From Bacillota bacterium (GTDB lineage: Bacteria; Bacillota; Clostridia; Lachnospirales; Lachnospiraceae), in assembly GCA_023419655.1 (NCBI GenBank), contig JAEZXP010000046.1:1-16284 (forward strand): a stretch of 16,284 nt of DNA. Direction: 5' to 3'. The first letter of the stretch is position 1. Every line of letters starts with the position of its first letter. Position numbers and translations under genes: made by a program. The notes beneath the pieces are model-generated. The model was given only the letters and a program-made list of their open reading frames with translations. It was not told the origin of the DNA and made no database searches. This document shows, piece by piece, positions 1 to 6,471 of this stretch.

Positions 1-1883
1 TTTCCGCTTTGTCCGTTATCTCCAGGTTGTCCGTTCTGATTGTTATCATTCGTACCTTCCGTTATATTATCATCCGTAATCAGATAATCAATCTCTCCTT
101 CAGGATAGATACCCAGTGCCGGAAGAAGCTCTGTCATAATCCGGTTGGCAAGTTTTGTTGCTATGGAGCTGTCATCCTGCTTCGGCACATTTTCCGGCTC
201 ATCGATAATGACATAGAATACAATCTCCGGATTAATCGCAGGGGCCGCTCCTAAAAATGATACCAGATAATTCTTTTCCTCTCGGGGATATTTCTCAGCC
301 GTTCCTGTCTTTCCTCCGATTGTATAGCCTTCTACCTTGGCAGGTCTTGCCGTTCCCATCTCCACCGTCTGATACATCGTCTCCCGAATGAACTCGGAGG
401 TTTCTTCCGATACTGTCCTTCTGATAAGCAAAGGCTCCATCCTCTTTACCGTGGCATCCTGGTCATTCATTATTTCTTTCACGATGCGGGGCTGATAATA
501 ATATCCCCCATTCACAAGCGATGAATATGCAGCCGCCATCTGAAGCATCGTAACATTAAAAGTCTGTCCAAAGCTGCTGGTAGCCAGCTCGGAAGCATTC
601 AGATTTTCCAAGTCCGTAATAATACCTCTTTCTTCACCGGGCAAATCCACACCGGTTCTCTGTCCAAAGGAAAAATATTTCTGATATCGATAAAAATTAT
701 CTCTGCCTTCCATTGCGACAATCTGCATCATAGCATCATTGCAGGATTTCATTAATGTCTCTGCAAGCGTTAATTGTCCGTGTCCGTGTTTTGCACTGCA
801 GGTTATATCCCATCCCCCTACATGTTCCACACCATCACAGAAAAAGCTGCTATTTCTTGAGATAAACGCTTCTTCAAGCCCCAGCGCTACTGTAAACGGC
901 TTAAAGGTGGAACCCGGCTCGTAGCCAAAGCCGATAACATCATTTTTCCACATCCTGTTCATCGCTTCGATTTTTTCTTCCAGGGCCATATTGTCCAGCT
1001 CTTCCTGACTGTATATATGCTCCAGATTTCTGGGTGAATTAAGATTATATTCCTCGTTGGAAGCCATCGCAATAATTTCACCGTTATTGGGATTCATGAC
1101 AAGAACCCCTATATTCTTACTTCCAAATTCCTGGTTAAACTCACGGATATGCTTCTGAATAATCCTCTGGGCGTTTACATCAATGGTACTGACGATGGTA
1201 TTGCCGTTTTGAGGCTTCTTAACAATTCTTTCAATGTTCAAAGAAGCGTCATAATAACCATATTCCCTGCCGTTGATTCCGTTTAGCTCATCGTTATAAT
1301 ATTCTTCAATTCCAAAATAACCCTTGTTATCTGCGGAGGTAAACCCAAGAATATCGCAGGCCAGTGCATCATATGGATAAGCCCTTACATATTTTTCTTC
1401 AAACCAGAGGCTCTTGACATTGGAGTCATTTTCCAGAAGCTGCTTAAAGGATTCCACCTGAGATAATTGCAGATTATCAAGAAGTATCTTATATTTGCTG
1501 TCAGGACTTTCTCTTAGAATACTATTGACTGTTTCAGCGTCAATTTCATAATGCTTTTTTAGAGCTTCCAGCGTTGTCGGAATTTTATCTGAATGAAGTA
1601 ATAGATTAGCCGGGTCAAGAATCAGACGGTAACGAAGCTCACTTCTTGCCAGAACTGTTCCGTTCCTGTCCAGAATATCACCCCTTTTATAAGGGAGCAC
1701 CGAACTGACATAGGATTGTCTTGACAGAACCTGCTTGGCATACCTTTCCCCATCGGTCTGCATGATATAGATTAGTCTGCCAATCAGGCCTACAAGTAGT
1801 AAAGTAATAGCACAAAATACAAACAATAGTCTTGTTTGCATTCGTGATGTAAAACTTCTGGTTCTTTCTGCTGATCTGCTCAT
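1..1883 (-). CDS. ftsI: Class B penicillin-binding protein (FtsI/SpoVD-type transpeptidase), 3' end outside window
   Basis: Septal D,D-transpeptidase that cross-links peptidoglycan at the division site. About 627 codons are readable and no stop is reached before the window edge. After a short basic N-terminus there is one membrane anchor (residues about 19-39), then the class B entry motif RGDILDRNG (67-75) and a dimerisation region. The transpeptidase domain carries all three active-site motifs: STFK with nucleophile S325, SCN (380-382) and KTGT (525-528). The readable C-terminus is a Gly/Asn/Gln-rich tail. The ATG is preceded by GAGG and lies 25 bases after the ftsL stop, so the two are co-transcribed. 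Position in the dcw cluster after ftsL supports FtsI/PbpB. SpoVD is equally possible, because the part that could hold a C-terminal PASTA domain is cut off. The family is certain; the FtsI or SpoVD label is not. Confidence 0.93.
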   Translation of the reverse strand, partial: MSRSAERTRSFTSRMQTRLLFVFCAITLLLVGLIGRLIYIMQTDGERYAKQVLSRQSYVSSVLPYKRGDILDRNGTVLARSELRYRLILDPANLLLHSDKIPTTLEALKKHYEIDAETVNSILRESPDSKYKILLDNLQLSQVESFKQLLENDSNVKSLWFEEKYVRAYPYDALACDILGFTSADNKGYFGIEEYYNDELNGINGREYGYYDASLNIERIVKKPQNGNTIVSTIDVNAQRIIQKHIREFNQEFGSKNIGVLVMNPNNGEIIAMASNEEYNLNSPRNLEHIYSQEELDNMALEEKIEAMNRMWKNDVIGFGYEPGSTFKPFTVALGLEEAFISRNSSFFCDGVEHVGGWDITCSAKHGHGQLTLAETLMKSCNDAMMQIVAMEGRDNFYRYQKYFSFGQRTGVDLPGEERGIITDLENLNASELATSSFGQTFNVTMLQMAAAYSSLVNGGYYYQPRIVKEIMNDQDATVKRMEPLLIRRTVSEETSEFIRETMYQTVEMGTARPAKVEGYTIGGKTGTAEKYPREEKNYLVSFLGAAPAINPEIVFYVIIDEPENVPKQDDSSIATKLANRIMTELLPALGIYPEGEIDYLITDDNITEGTNDNNQNGQPGDNGQSG

Positions 1884-1908
1884 CGTATACTAACCTCGTC
1901 TGCTTTTT

Positions 1909-2475
1909 CTATTTGGGTATATCTGCATACTGCCTTACATAGCCATCATCAGTTTTCTCAAATGTAATTACTTCATTATTATTCGGATACACCATTCCGA
2001 GCTCATTTACTGCAACACCATATACATAATCCAAATCGTATACCGTATTAATCTGCTCATAGGCCGCATCATTTTCTTTTCTCAGTGTTGTAAGTTCCCG
2101 CTCCATCGATACGATATTTTTTTCCATCCCGCTCACCTGATTTTGCAGCATTAAAAACTCGATGCAAAAATACAAAGTTGCACCAATCGCTAATGTAAGT
2201 ATAAGCAAAGAAGCCCCATTAATTCCAGATAGCTGTTTAGGCTGCCTGTGTACCTGCCTCTGCGGTGCAGATACCGGCCTCTGTGGTGTGGATACCTGTC
2301 TCTCTGGTACGGCTGCCTGTCTCTGCTGTGTAGGTAGTTGTCTTCTTTCTCTGCTCGGAACAGCACTATATTCTTCCATGGCATTTTGCCCGATATAATC
2401 GCGCTTTCGGGCTGTATTACCATCGATATAGTTTGTCCTTGTTTGATACTGATTTCGCTTTCTGCCTGCCTCCAT
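1909..2475 (-). CDS. ftsL: FtsL-like septum formation protein
   Basis: Small bitopic division protein of 188 residues. FtsL proteins form a complex with DivIC/FtsB and regulate the FtsW-FtsI septal synthase. The sequence shows a long basic, Gln/Pro-rich cytoplasmic N-terminus (1-86), one transmembrane segment (about 88-110), a heptad-like coiled coil (about 112-148) and a short extracytoplasmic tail with the LGMVYP motif common in this family. The cytoplasmic part holds five degenerate seven-residue repeats (45-79). It is longer than many FtsL proteins (about 100-120 residues) because of that N-terminal extension. The ATG is preceded by GAGAGGGG. The gene sits 33 bases after rsmH and 25 bases before the PBP gene, the expected place for ftsL. 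FtsL sequences diverge strongly, so identification rests on topology plus synteny. Confidence 0.85.
   Translation of the reverse strand: MEAGRKRNQYQTRTNYIDGNTARKRDYIGQNAMEEYSAVPSRERRQLPTQQRQAAVPERQVSTPQRPVSAPQRQVHRQPKQLSGINGASLLILTLAIGATLYFCIEFLMLQNQVSGMEKNIVSMERELTTLRKENDAAYEQINTVYDLDYVYGVAVNELGMVYPNNNEVITFEKTDDGYVRQYADIPK
2239..2343 (-). repeat. Five degenerate 21-bp tandem repeats inside ftsL
   Basis: Five consecutive 21-base units (2239-2259, 2260-2280, 2281-2301, 2302-2322, 2323-2343) encode RQVHRQP, RPVSAPQ, RQVSTPQ, RQAAVPE and RQLPTQQ (C- to N-terminal order). The copies are in frame and similar at DNA level; the units at 2281 and 2302 agree at roughly three quarters of positions. 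They make up most of the basic Gln/Pro-rich cytoplasmic segment before the membrane anchor. Copy number could vary between strains by slippage. Confidence 0.75.
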
Positions 2476-2509
2476 GCAATGACCCCTCTCTACGCTCTAA
2501 TGATGTCAA

Positions 2510-3451
2510 TTATTCTTCCTCTGTCCTTTCAAAAACCCTGAGTTTTGCACTTTTAGATCTTTTATTCTGCTCCAGCTCCTCTGTAGAGGGCAGAATCGGT
2601 TTCTTTGTTATTATTCTTCCCTTTGGTTTTTTACCGCATACACATACGGGGAAACGATGGGGACAGGTACATGGATTCTCGTTAACTTTAAAGAAATCCT
2701 TCACGATTCTGTCCTCAAGAGAATGAAAGGTGATAATTAATAACCTTCCTCCCGGTAAAAGCAAATCAATCATATCCCCCAGCGTATCTTTTAACACATC
2801 CAGCTCGCGGTTTAATTCAATGCGGATTGCCTGAAACGTTCTCTTGGATGGATGTCCGCCCACTGCCCGGACCTTCGCAGGTATGGCAGCCTTAATAATC
2901 TCATTTAACTCAAAAGTAGTTTCTATCGGCTTGTCCGTCCGTGCCCTGACAATATGCTTTGCTATGTTCTTAGCAAATTTGTCTTCTCCGTAGTCTCTGA
3001 TAATCCGGTATAATTCCATCTCATCATAGTCATTAATAATCGTTCTTGCGGTTTTGTCGTTCCTCTTGTCCATCCTCATGTCAAGAGGTGCATCTTCCCG
3101 ATAGGAAAATCCCCGCTCCGGTGTGTCCAGCTGGTATGAGGATACACCCAAATCCAACAAAATCCCATTCACCTTATCTATCTGTATACTGTTAAGTACC
3201 TTCTTTATCTCGCTATAGTTGCTTCTGATAATCGTAACCTTACCGTCCGCTTCAGCCAATCGCAAACCCGCAGCTTCTATCGCTGCTTCATCCTGGTCCA
3301 GTCCGATTAGTCTTCCGGTTGTCAGCCTGGCGGCTATCTCATAGGAATGGCCGCCTCCGCCTAATGTACCATCTACATATATTCCGGACGGATTAATATT
3401 CATGTTTTCTATCACTTCATCAAGAAGTACTGATTTGTGTTCAAACGCCAT
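2510..3451 (-). CDS. rsmH: 16S rRNA (cytosine-1402-N4)-methyltransferase RsmH (MraW)
   Basis: SAM-dependent methyltransferase that adds the N4-methyl group to C1402 in the P-site region of 16S rRNA. The 313-residue length is normal for the family. Visible motifs are the N-terminal HKSVLLDEV, the SAM-binding DGTLGGGGHS (27-36), LLDLGVSSYQLD (98-109), the DMRMD motif (124-128), the TFHSLEDR motif, and the C-terminal Cys-rich CTCPHRFPVCVCGKKP. The ATG at 3451 has an AAGGAG site eight bases upstream. It follows mraZ by 28 bases and precedes ftsL, the canonical mraZ-rsmH-ftsL order, so expression should be driven by the MraZ-controlled promoter. Confidence 0.98.
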   Translation of the reverse strand: MAFEHKSVLLDEVIENMNINPSGIYVDGTLGGGGHSYEIAARLTTGRLIGLDQDEAAIEAAGLRLAEADGKVTIIRSNYSEIKKVLNSIQIDKVNGILLDLGVSSYQLDTPERGFSYREDAPLDMRMDKRNDKTARTIINDYDEMELYRIIRDYGEDKFAKNIAKHIVRARTDKPIETTFELNEIIKAAIPAKVRAVGGHPSKRTFQAIRIELNRELDVLKDTLGDMIDLLLPGGRLLIITFHSLEDRIVKDFFKVNENPCTCPHRFPVCVCGKKPKGRIITKKPILPSTEELEQNKRSKSAKLRVFERTEEE

Positions 3452-3479
3452 CTTTGGCTCCTTACCCCGAAAAGTCCGG

Positions 3480-3908
3480 TTAGAAGTTAATGCCGTACTC
3501 TGACATATGTTCTGCTATGGAATCAACATCATCATAATTATTGTTCCTCTCCCAGCGTTCCTTATTCCATATTTCAATTTTGTTAAGAACACCTACAAAT
3601 ACAATGTCTTTATCCAAGTCGGCACTTTCTCTCAACCTGGACGGTATCAGGATTCTTCCCTGCTTGTCTGCCTGACAGGAGGCAGCTCCTGCCATAAAGT
3701 AACGTTGTAATTGCCTGGCTTCTTTTGTACCGGGGAGGGTCTTTAGCTTATCCACAAATATCTGCCATTCTGAATCCGGGTATGCAAAAAGACAGCCATC
3801 AAGCCCCAGAGTAATAACAAACTCATCTCCCAGGTCATCTCTGAACTTTGATGGTATGATGATTCTCCCTTTTGCATCAACCGTATGGATAAATTCTCCC
3901 ATAAACAT
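3480..3908 (-). CDS. mraZ: Transcriptional regulator MraZ
   Basis: DNA-binding protein of the SpoVT-AbrB superfamily that autoregulates the dcw cluster; MraZ forms ring-like oligomers that contact several phased DNA boxes. Two tandem copies of the family motif are visible, DAKGRIIIPSKFR (11-23) and DKQGRILIPSRLR (81-93). I start the gene at the ATG at 3908, giving MFMGEF and 142 residues, as in other Firmicutes. The in-frame GTG at 3917 overlaps the AGGTG ribosome site, while the ATG has it about eight bases upstream. It is the first gene of its operon, behind a sigma-A-type promoter, a phased operator and a palindrome array. Confidence 0.97.
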   Translation of the reverse strand: MFMGEFIHTVDAKGRIIIPSKFRDDLGDEFVITLGLDGCLFAYPDSEWQIFVDKLKTLPGTKEARQLQRYFMAGAASCQADKQGRILIPSRLRESADLDKDIVFVGVLNKIEIWNKERWERNNNYDDVDSIAEHMSEYGINF

Positions 3909-3940
3909 AGACAGCACCTACATTTCCAGATAAGCAGCTT

Positions 3941-4009
3941 GTACCACATTTGTGGTACTTACCACTTTTGTGGTACTTACATAGTTGTGGCGCTTACCAC
4001 TTTTGTGGT
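3941..4009 (-). promoter_or_regulatory. Array of short GTGG palindromes in the mraZ leader
   Basis: Three dyads and one half-copy are spaced about 18 bases apart. The dyads are 3941-3958 (perfect 8-bp arms around TT), 3960-3975 (6-bp arms around TTTT) and 3996-4009 (5-bp arms around TTTT). A half-copy with TTGTGG lies at 3985-3990. Each dyad is a converging pair of the GTGG core also found in the phased boxes at 4018-4043, so they may be additional MraZ contacts. In RNA, each full copy could form a small hairpin with an A-rich loop. The function is inferred; a different repressor or an RNA role is possible. Confidence 0.6.
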
Positions 4010-4017
4010 CTTTACCA

Positions 4018-4043
4018 CCACTATACACCACTTCGCTCCACTT
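4018..4043 (-). promoter_or_regulatory. mraZ operator: Probable MraZ operator: three GTGG boxes with exact 10-bp period
   Basis: On the coding strand, AAGTGG (4043-4038), AAGTGG (4033-4028) and TAGTGG (4023-4018) recur exactly every ten bases, one helical turn. Known MraZ operators have this architecture: TGGG-type repeats at about 10-bp spacing in Escherichia coli, and AAAGTG-type triplets in mollicutes. The boxes lie just downstream of the predicted transcription start, so bound MraZ would block early elongation or promoter escape, consistent with negative autoregulation. Confidence 0.8.
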
Positions 4044-4051
4044 ATGGGTTT

Positions 4052-4080
4052 ATTTTATTACATAAATGGGAATATAGCAA
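4052..4080 (-). promoter_or_regulatory. Sigma-A-type promoter of the mraZ/dcw operon
   Basis: On the minus strand a -35 box TTGCTA (4080-4075) is followed by a 17-base spacer and a -10 box TAAAAT (4057-4052). The predicted start is near 4045, giving a leader of about 137 bases before the mraZ ATG. It lies just after the lgt terminator and just before the MraZ boxes, as expected for the promoter of the division cluster. Placement is by consensus match only. Confidence 0.72.
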
Positions 4081-4090
4081 CCCCCCAAAC

Positions 4091-4143
4091 AAAAAAATAA
4101 AAGCCCAGAATGCCCATTTTTATTAGGATTTCTGTGCTTTTAT
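4091..4143 (-). terminator. Intrinsic terminator after lgt
   Basis: On the minus strand, ATAAAAGCACAGAA (4143-4130) pairs with TTCTGGGCTTTTAT (4110-4097) with one mismatch around a 19-base loop. Six further T residues follow directly (to 4091). The T tract lies only on the minus-strand side, so the terminator serves transcription coming from lgt. It separates the upstream block from the dcw promoter. I see nothing else in the remaining AT-rich stretch 4144-4229 between it and the lgt stop. Confidence 0.75.
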
Positions 4144-4229
4144 GAATCAAGGTTACAAGATATTGTTGTTAACATTATAAATCGAACAAAATATGTCAAG
4201 ATATAGTCTAATGCCAAAAATATAGTAAT

Positions 4230-5171
4230 TTAGTCCCGAATTTTAGCTTTTCTTCTTTTATAAATAATCATACCCAGGGAAGCCACAACAATCAATGCTG
4301 AAATAAGCTGAGATATGGGAATTGACGTACCCCATAAGAATAACTGGTCCGTTCTAAAGCCCTCAATCCATACACGGCCAAGTCCATAGCCTGCCAGATA
4401 TAAAAGCATGACTTCACCATCGAATTTCTTATGCTTCGTATATAAAATCAAGCACACCAACAGTGCCAGATTCCATAGTGATTCGTATAAAAATGTAGGA
4501 TGTACCTGGATATACTGGGCTCCGTCTATCAGGACCGTCTTGTCCCGTATCTCCATAATCCGTTCATATGCCGCCTGCCTTCCCGCAAATTTCTCCTGCA
4601 GACTGACAACCGATGTCCGAAAATCATACGCTACATCCTGTATGTTTAATTGCATGGCAAACAGGCTGTCCGTGTATTTACCAAAAGCCTCCCGGTTAAA
4701 GAAATTTCCCCAGCGGCCGATTATCTGTCCGGTTACCAGACCGATGCATCCCGTGTCCGCCAGCAACCAAAACGGATATTTTTTTACCCTTGTAAATACA
4801 ATGGCACTTAGAATCGCTCCAAATATGCCGCCGTAAATCATCAGACCACCGCTTCTTATATTGAATATCTCTAAGGGATTATCGATGAACTCATCCAGAG
4901 AAAACAATACATATCCCAATCTGGTGAAAATAACCGATACAACAATGGCAACCAATGCAAAGTCAAGATACAGCTCCGTACTCTGCCCGGTTCTTTTTGC
5001 CATCCATTCTGCAATAAGCCAGCCGCATAACATACCCAGTCCGATAACAATTCCATAGAAGGCAATATGAAATCCGAACACATCAATTCCGGTTGGAACA
5101 TTCTTTAGTTCAATCCCCAGATTAGGAAACCTAATATTCGTTAATACCTTGCTGCTTAATAATATATGCAT
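4230..5171 (-). CDS. lgt: Phosphatidylglycerol--prolipoprotein diacylglyceryl transferase
   Basis: Integral membrane enzyme that transfers diacylglycerol from phosphatidylglycerol to the lipobox cysteine of prolipoproteins, the first step of lipoprotein maturation. The 313-residue protein is strongly hydrophobic with several membrane segments. It carries the Lgt signature GQIIGRWGNFFNREAFG (148-164, with the key Arg and Asn), HPTFLYES (224-231) and a GRxWIEGFRTD motif (265-275). A hydrophilic insert of about 58 residues (165-222) makes it longer than the 269-residue Bacillus subtilis protein; related clostridial proteins tend to have such an insert. The ATG at 5171 has AGAGGTG seven bases upstream. 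It lies between the inverted-repeat element after ychF and its own terminator. Confidence 0.97.
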   Translation of the reverse strand: MHILLSSKVLTNIRFPNLGIELKNVPTGIDVFGFHIAFYGIVIGLGMLCGWLIAEWMAKRTGQSTELYLDFALVAIVVSVIFTRLGYVLFSLDEFIDNPLEIFNIRSGGLMIYGGIFGAILSAIVFTRVKKYPFWLLADTGCIGLVTGQIIGRWGNFFNREAFGKYTDSLFAMQLNIQDVAYDFRTSVVSLQEKFAGRQAAYERIMEIRDKTVLIDGAQYIQVHPTFLYESLWNLALLVCLILYTKHKKFDGEVMLLYLAGYGLGRVWIEGFRTDQLFLWGTSIPISQLISALIVVASLGMIIYKRRKAKIRD

Positions 5172-5198
5172 TTATCTTCACCTCTCTTTTATAGTTTT

Positions 5199-5337
5199 TG
5201 ACAAGCGGGTTAGCCGCTCAAGGTCTTCGACCTTTCGCTGATGTTGCACTTATCCATGTCAACCATCACATTTTATTGTGACATAAAAAATATATCACAT
5301 AAAATGCGTTGATTTCCATGGACTAACCCGCTTGTCA
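5199..5337. repeat. 139-bp structured inverted-repeat element between ychF and lgt
   Basis: The ends are a perfect 15-bp inverted repeat: TGACAAGCGGGTTAG at 5199-5213 and its exact complement at 5323-5337. Inside lies a second long imperfect stem (5253-5322). CCATG and CATTTTAT segments on the left pair with their complements on the right, ending in GTGA/TCAC around an AT-rich loop. A small 6-bp hairpin with a 3-base loop sits at 5220-5234. Together these make a three-way-junction fold. The right end contains the ychF stop codon. There is no T tract on the minus-strand 3' side, so it is not a standard terminator for ychF. It has no coding capacity. A MITE-like or other dispersed palindromic repeat, or a structured intercistronic RNA, are the main options. 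I see no second copy here and no clear target duplication. Confidence 0.7.
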
Positions 5338-6429
5338 CACATTAAACCTGAACAAAATCACATCTCCGTCCTGAACGACATATTCCTTTCCTTCCAGACG
5401 GACCAATCCTTTTTCTTTGGCTGCCGCCTGGCTGCCGCATTCCACCAGATGGTCATAGTTAACGACCTCTGCCCGTATGAATCCCCGCTCAAAATCAGAA
5501 TGTATCTTTCCTGCGGCCTGAGGAGCCTTTGTTCCCACCTTAATCGTCCAGGCTTTCGTCTCCTTTGGCCCTGCCGTCAGATAGCTGATTAATCCCAGAA
5601 TATGATAACTGGCCTTTATCAGCTTTTCCAGTCCGGATTCTGAAAGTCCCAAATCCTCCAAAAACATCCGTTTCTCATCATCGTCCAGCTCGGCAATTTC
5701 CTGCTCAATCCTGGCAGAGATAACAAATACTCCGGCCCCCTCACTGGCAGCTATCTCTCTTACGGCCTTAACATAATCATTGGCCTCTCCGTCATCGGAC
5801 AAATCATCTTCCTTCACATTCGCCGCATAGATTACAGGCTTTGTCGTAAGAAGATTGTATGTTGCAATAAGCTTTGCCTCCTCTTCTTCTGCGATAAAGG
5901 TTTTAGCCATCTTACCTTCTTCAAGATGAGTCGTCAGCCGGGTTAAAAGCTCCAATTCCCGGGCTTGCTCCTTATCATTTTTAGCCCCTTTGGAGGTCTT
6001 GCTGACCCTTCTCTCCAGAATCTCAAGGTCGGAAAATATAAGCTCCAGATTTATCGTCTCTATATCCCTTTCAGGATTTACAGAGCCTTCTACATGGACT
6101 ACATTGGTATCCTCAAAGCAGCGGACCACATGTACAATCGCATCAACCTCACGGATATTGGAAAGAAACTGGTTCCCCAGACCTTCTCCCTTGGAAGCTC
6201 CCTTTACAAGTCCTGCGATATCCACAAATTCAATGATTGCAGGAACCACCTTTTCCGAATTATATAAATCTCCTAAAACCTTGAGCCGTTCATCCGGCAC
6301 AGATACAATTCCTATATTGGGATCTATTGTACAAAACGGATAATTAGCTGATTCAGCTCCCGCCTTTGTTAACGAATTAAAAAGAGTGCTTTTACCCACA
6401 TTGGGCAAACCTACAATGCCTAGTTTCAT
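5335..6429 (-). CDS. ychF: Redox-regulated ATPase/GTPase YchF (OLA1/Obg family)
   Basis: Obg-related P-loop NTPase associated with ribosomes and stress responses. Family members prefer ATP over GTP. The 364-residue length and the C-terminal end RFNV are typical. Visible are G1 GLPNVGKST (7-15), switch II DIAGL (70-74), the altered G4 motif NVKE (203-206, in place of NKxD), a coiled-coil insertion (about 125-200) and a C-terminal TGS domain (about 281-363). The ATG at 6429 is preceded by GGAAGGAAA. It follows thiN by 42 bases and may be read through from it. Its TGA stop falls inside the right arm of the inverted-repeat element. Confidence 0.97.
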   Translation of the reverse strand: MKLGIVGLPNVGKSTLFNSLTKAGAESANYPFCTIDPNIGIVSVPDERLKVLGDLYNSEKVVPAIIEFVDIAGLVKGASKGEGLGNQFLSNIREVDAIVHVVRCFEDTNVVHVEGSVNPERDIETINLELIFSDLEILERRVSKTSKGAKNDKEQARELELLTRLTTHLEEGKMAKTFIAEEEEAKLIATYNLLTTKPVIYAANVKEDDLSDDGEANDYVKAVREIAASEGAGVFVISARIEQEIAELDDDEKRMFLEDLGLSESGLEKLIKASYHILGLISYLTAGPKETKAWTIKVGTKAPQAAGKIHSDFERGFIRAEVVNYDHLVECGSQAAAKEKGLVRLEGKEYVVQDGDVILFRFNV

Positions 6430-6471
6430 TGTTATTTCCTTCCTTTATAATCATAAGTTTATTTATACCGG

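Noticed and set aside
3941..3958. LexA, Rex or BlaI operator at the best palindrome
   Set aside because: The sequence does not fit GAAC-N4-GTTC, TTGTGA-N6-TCACAA or the TACA-TGTA core. The GTGG core shared with the neighbouring phased boxes makes MraZ the simpler guess.
3941..4009. CRISPR-like array upstream of mraZ
   Set aside because: The period is only about 18 bases, with no spacer-length unique segments and no cas genes; the units are short regulatory dyads.
4408..4836. Plus-strand open frame of 142 codons opposite lgt
   Set aside because: It lies wholly antisense to a well-supported gene, has no recognisable motif and no convincing ribosome site. The same applies to the other plus-strand frames (for example 5990-6343, 9634-9993, 8408-8794).
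5234..5262. TTGACA -35-like box inside the inverted-repeat element, facing lgt
   Set aside because: At 16-18 bases downstream there is only GCGAAA-type sequence, with no acceptable -10 box.
5199..5337. The inverted repeat as an intrinsic terminator for ychF
   Set aside because: The outer stem encloses more than 100 bases and is followed on the minus strand by AAAAAC, not a T tract.
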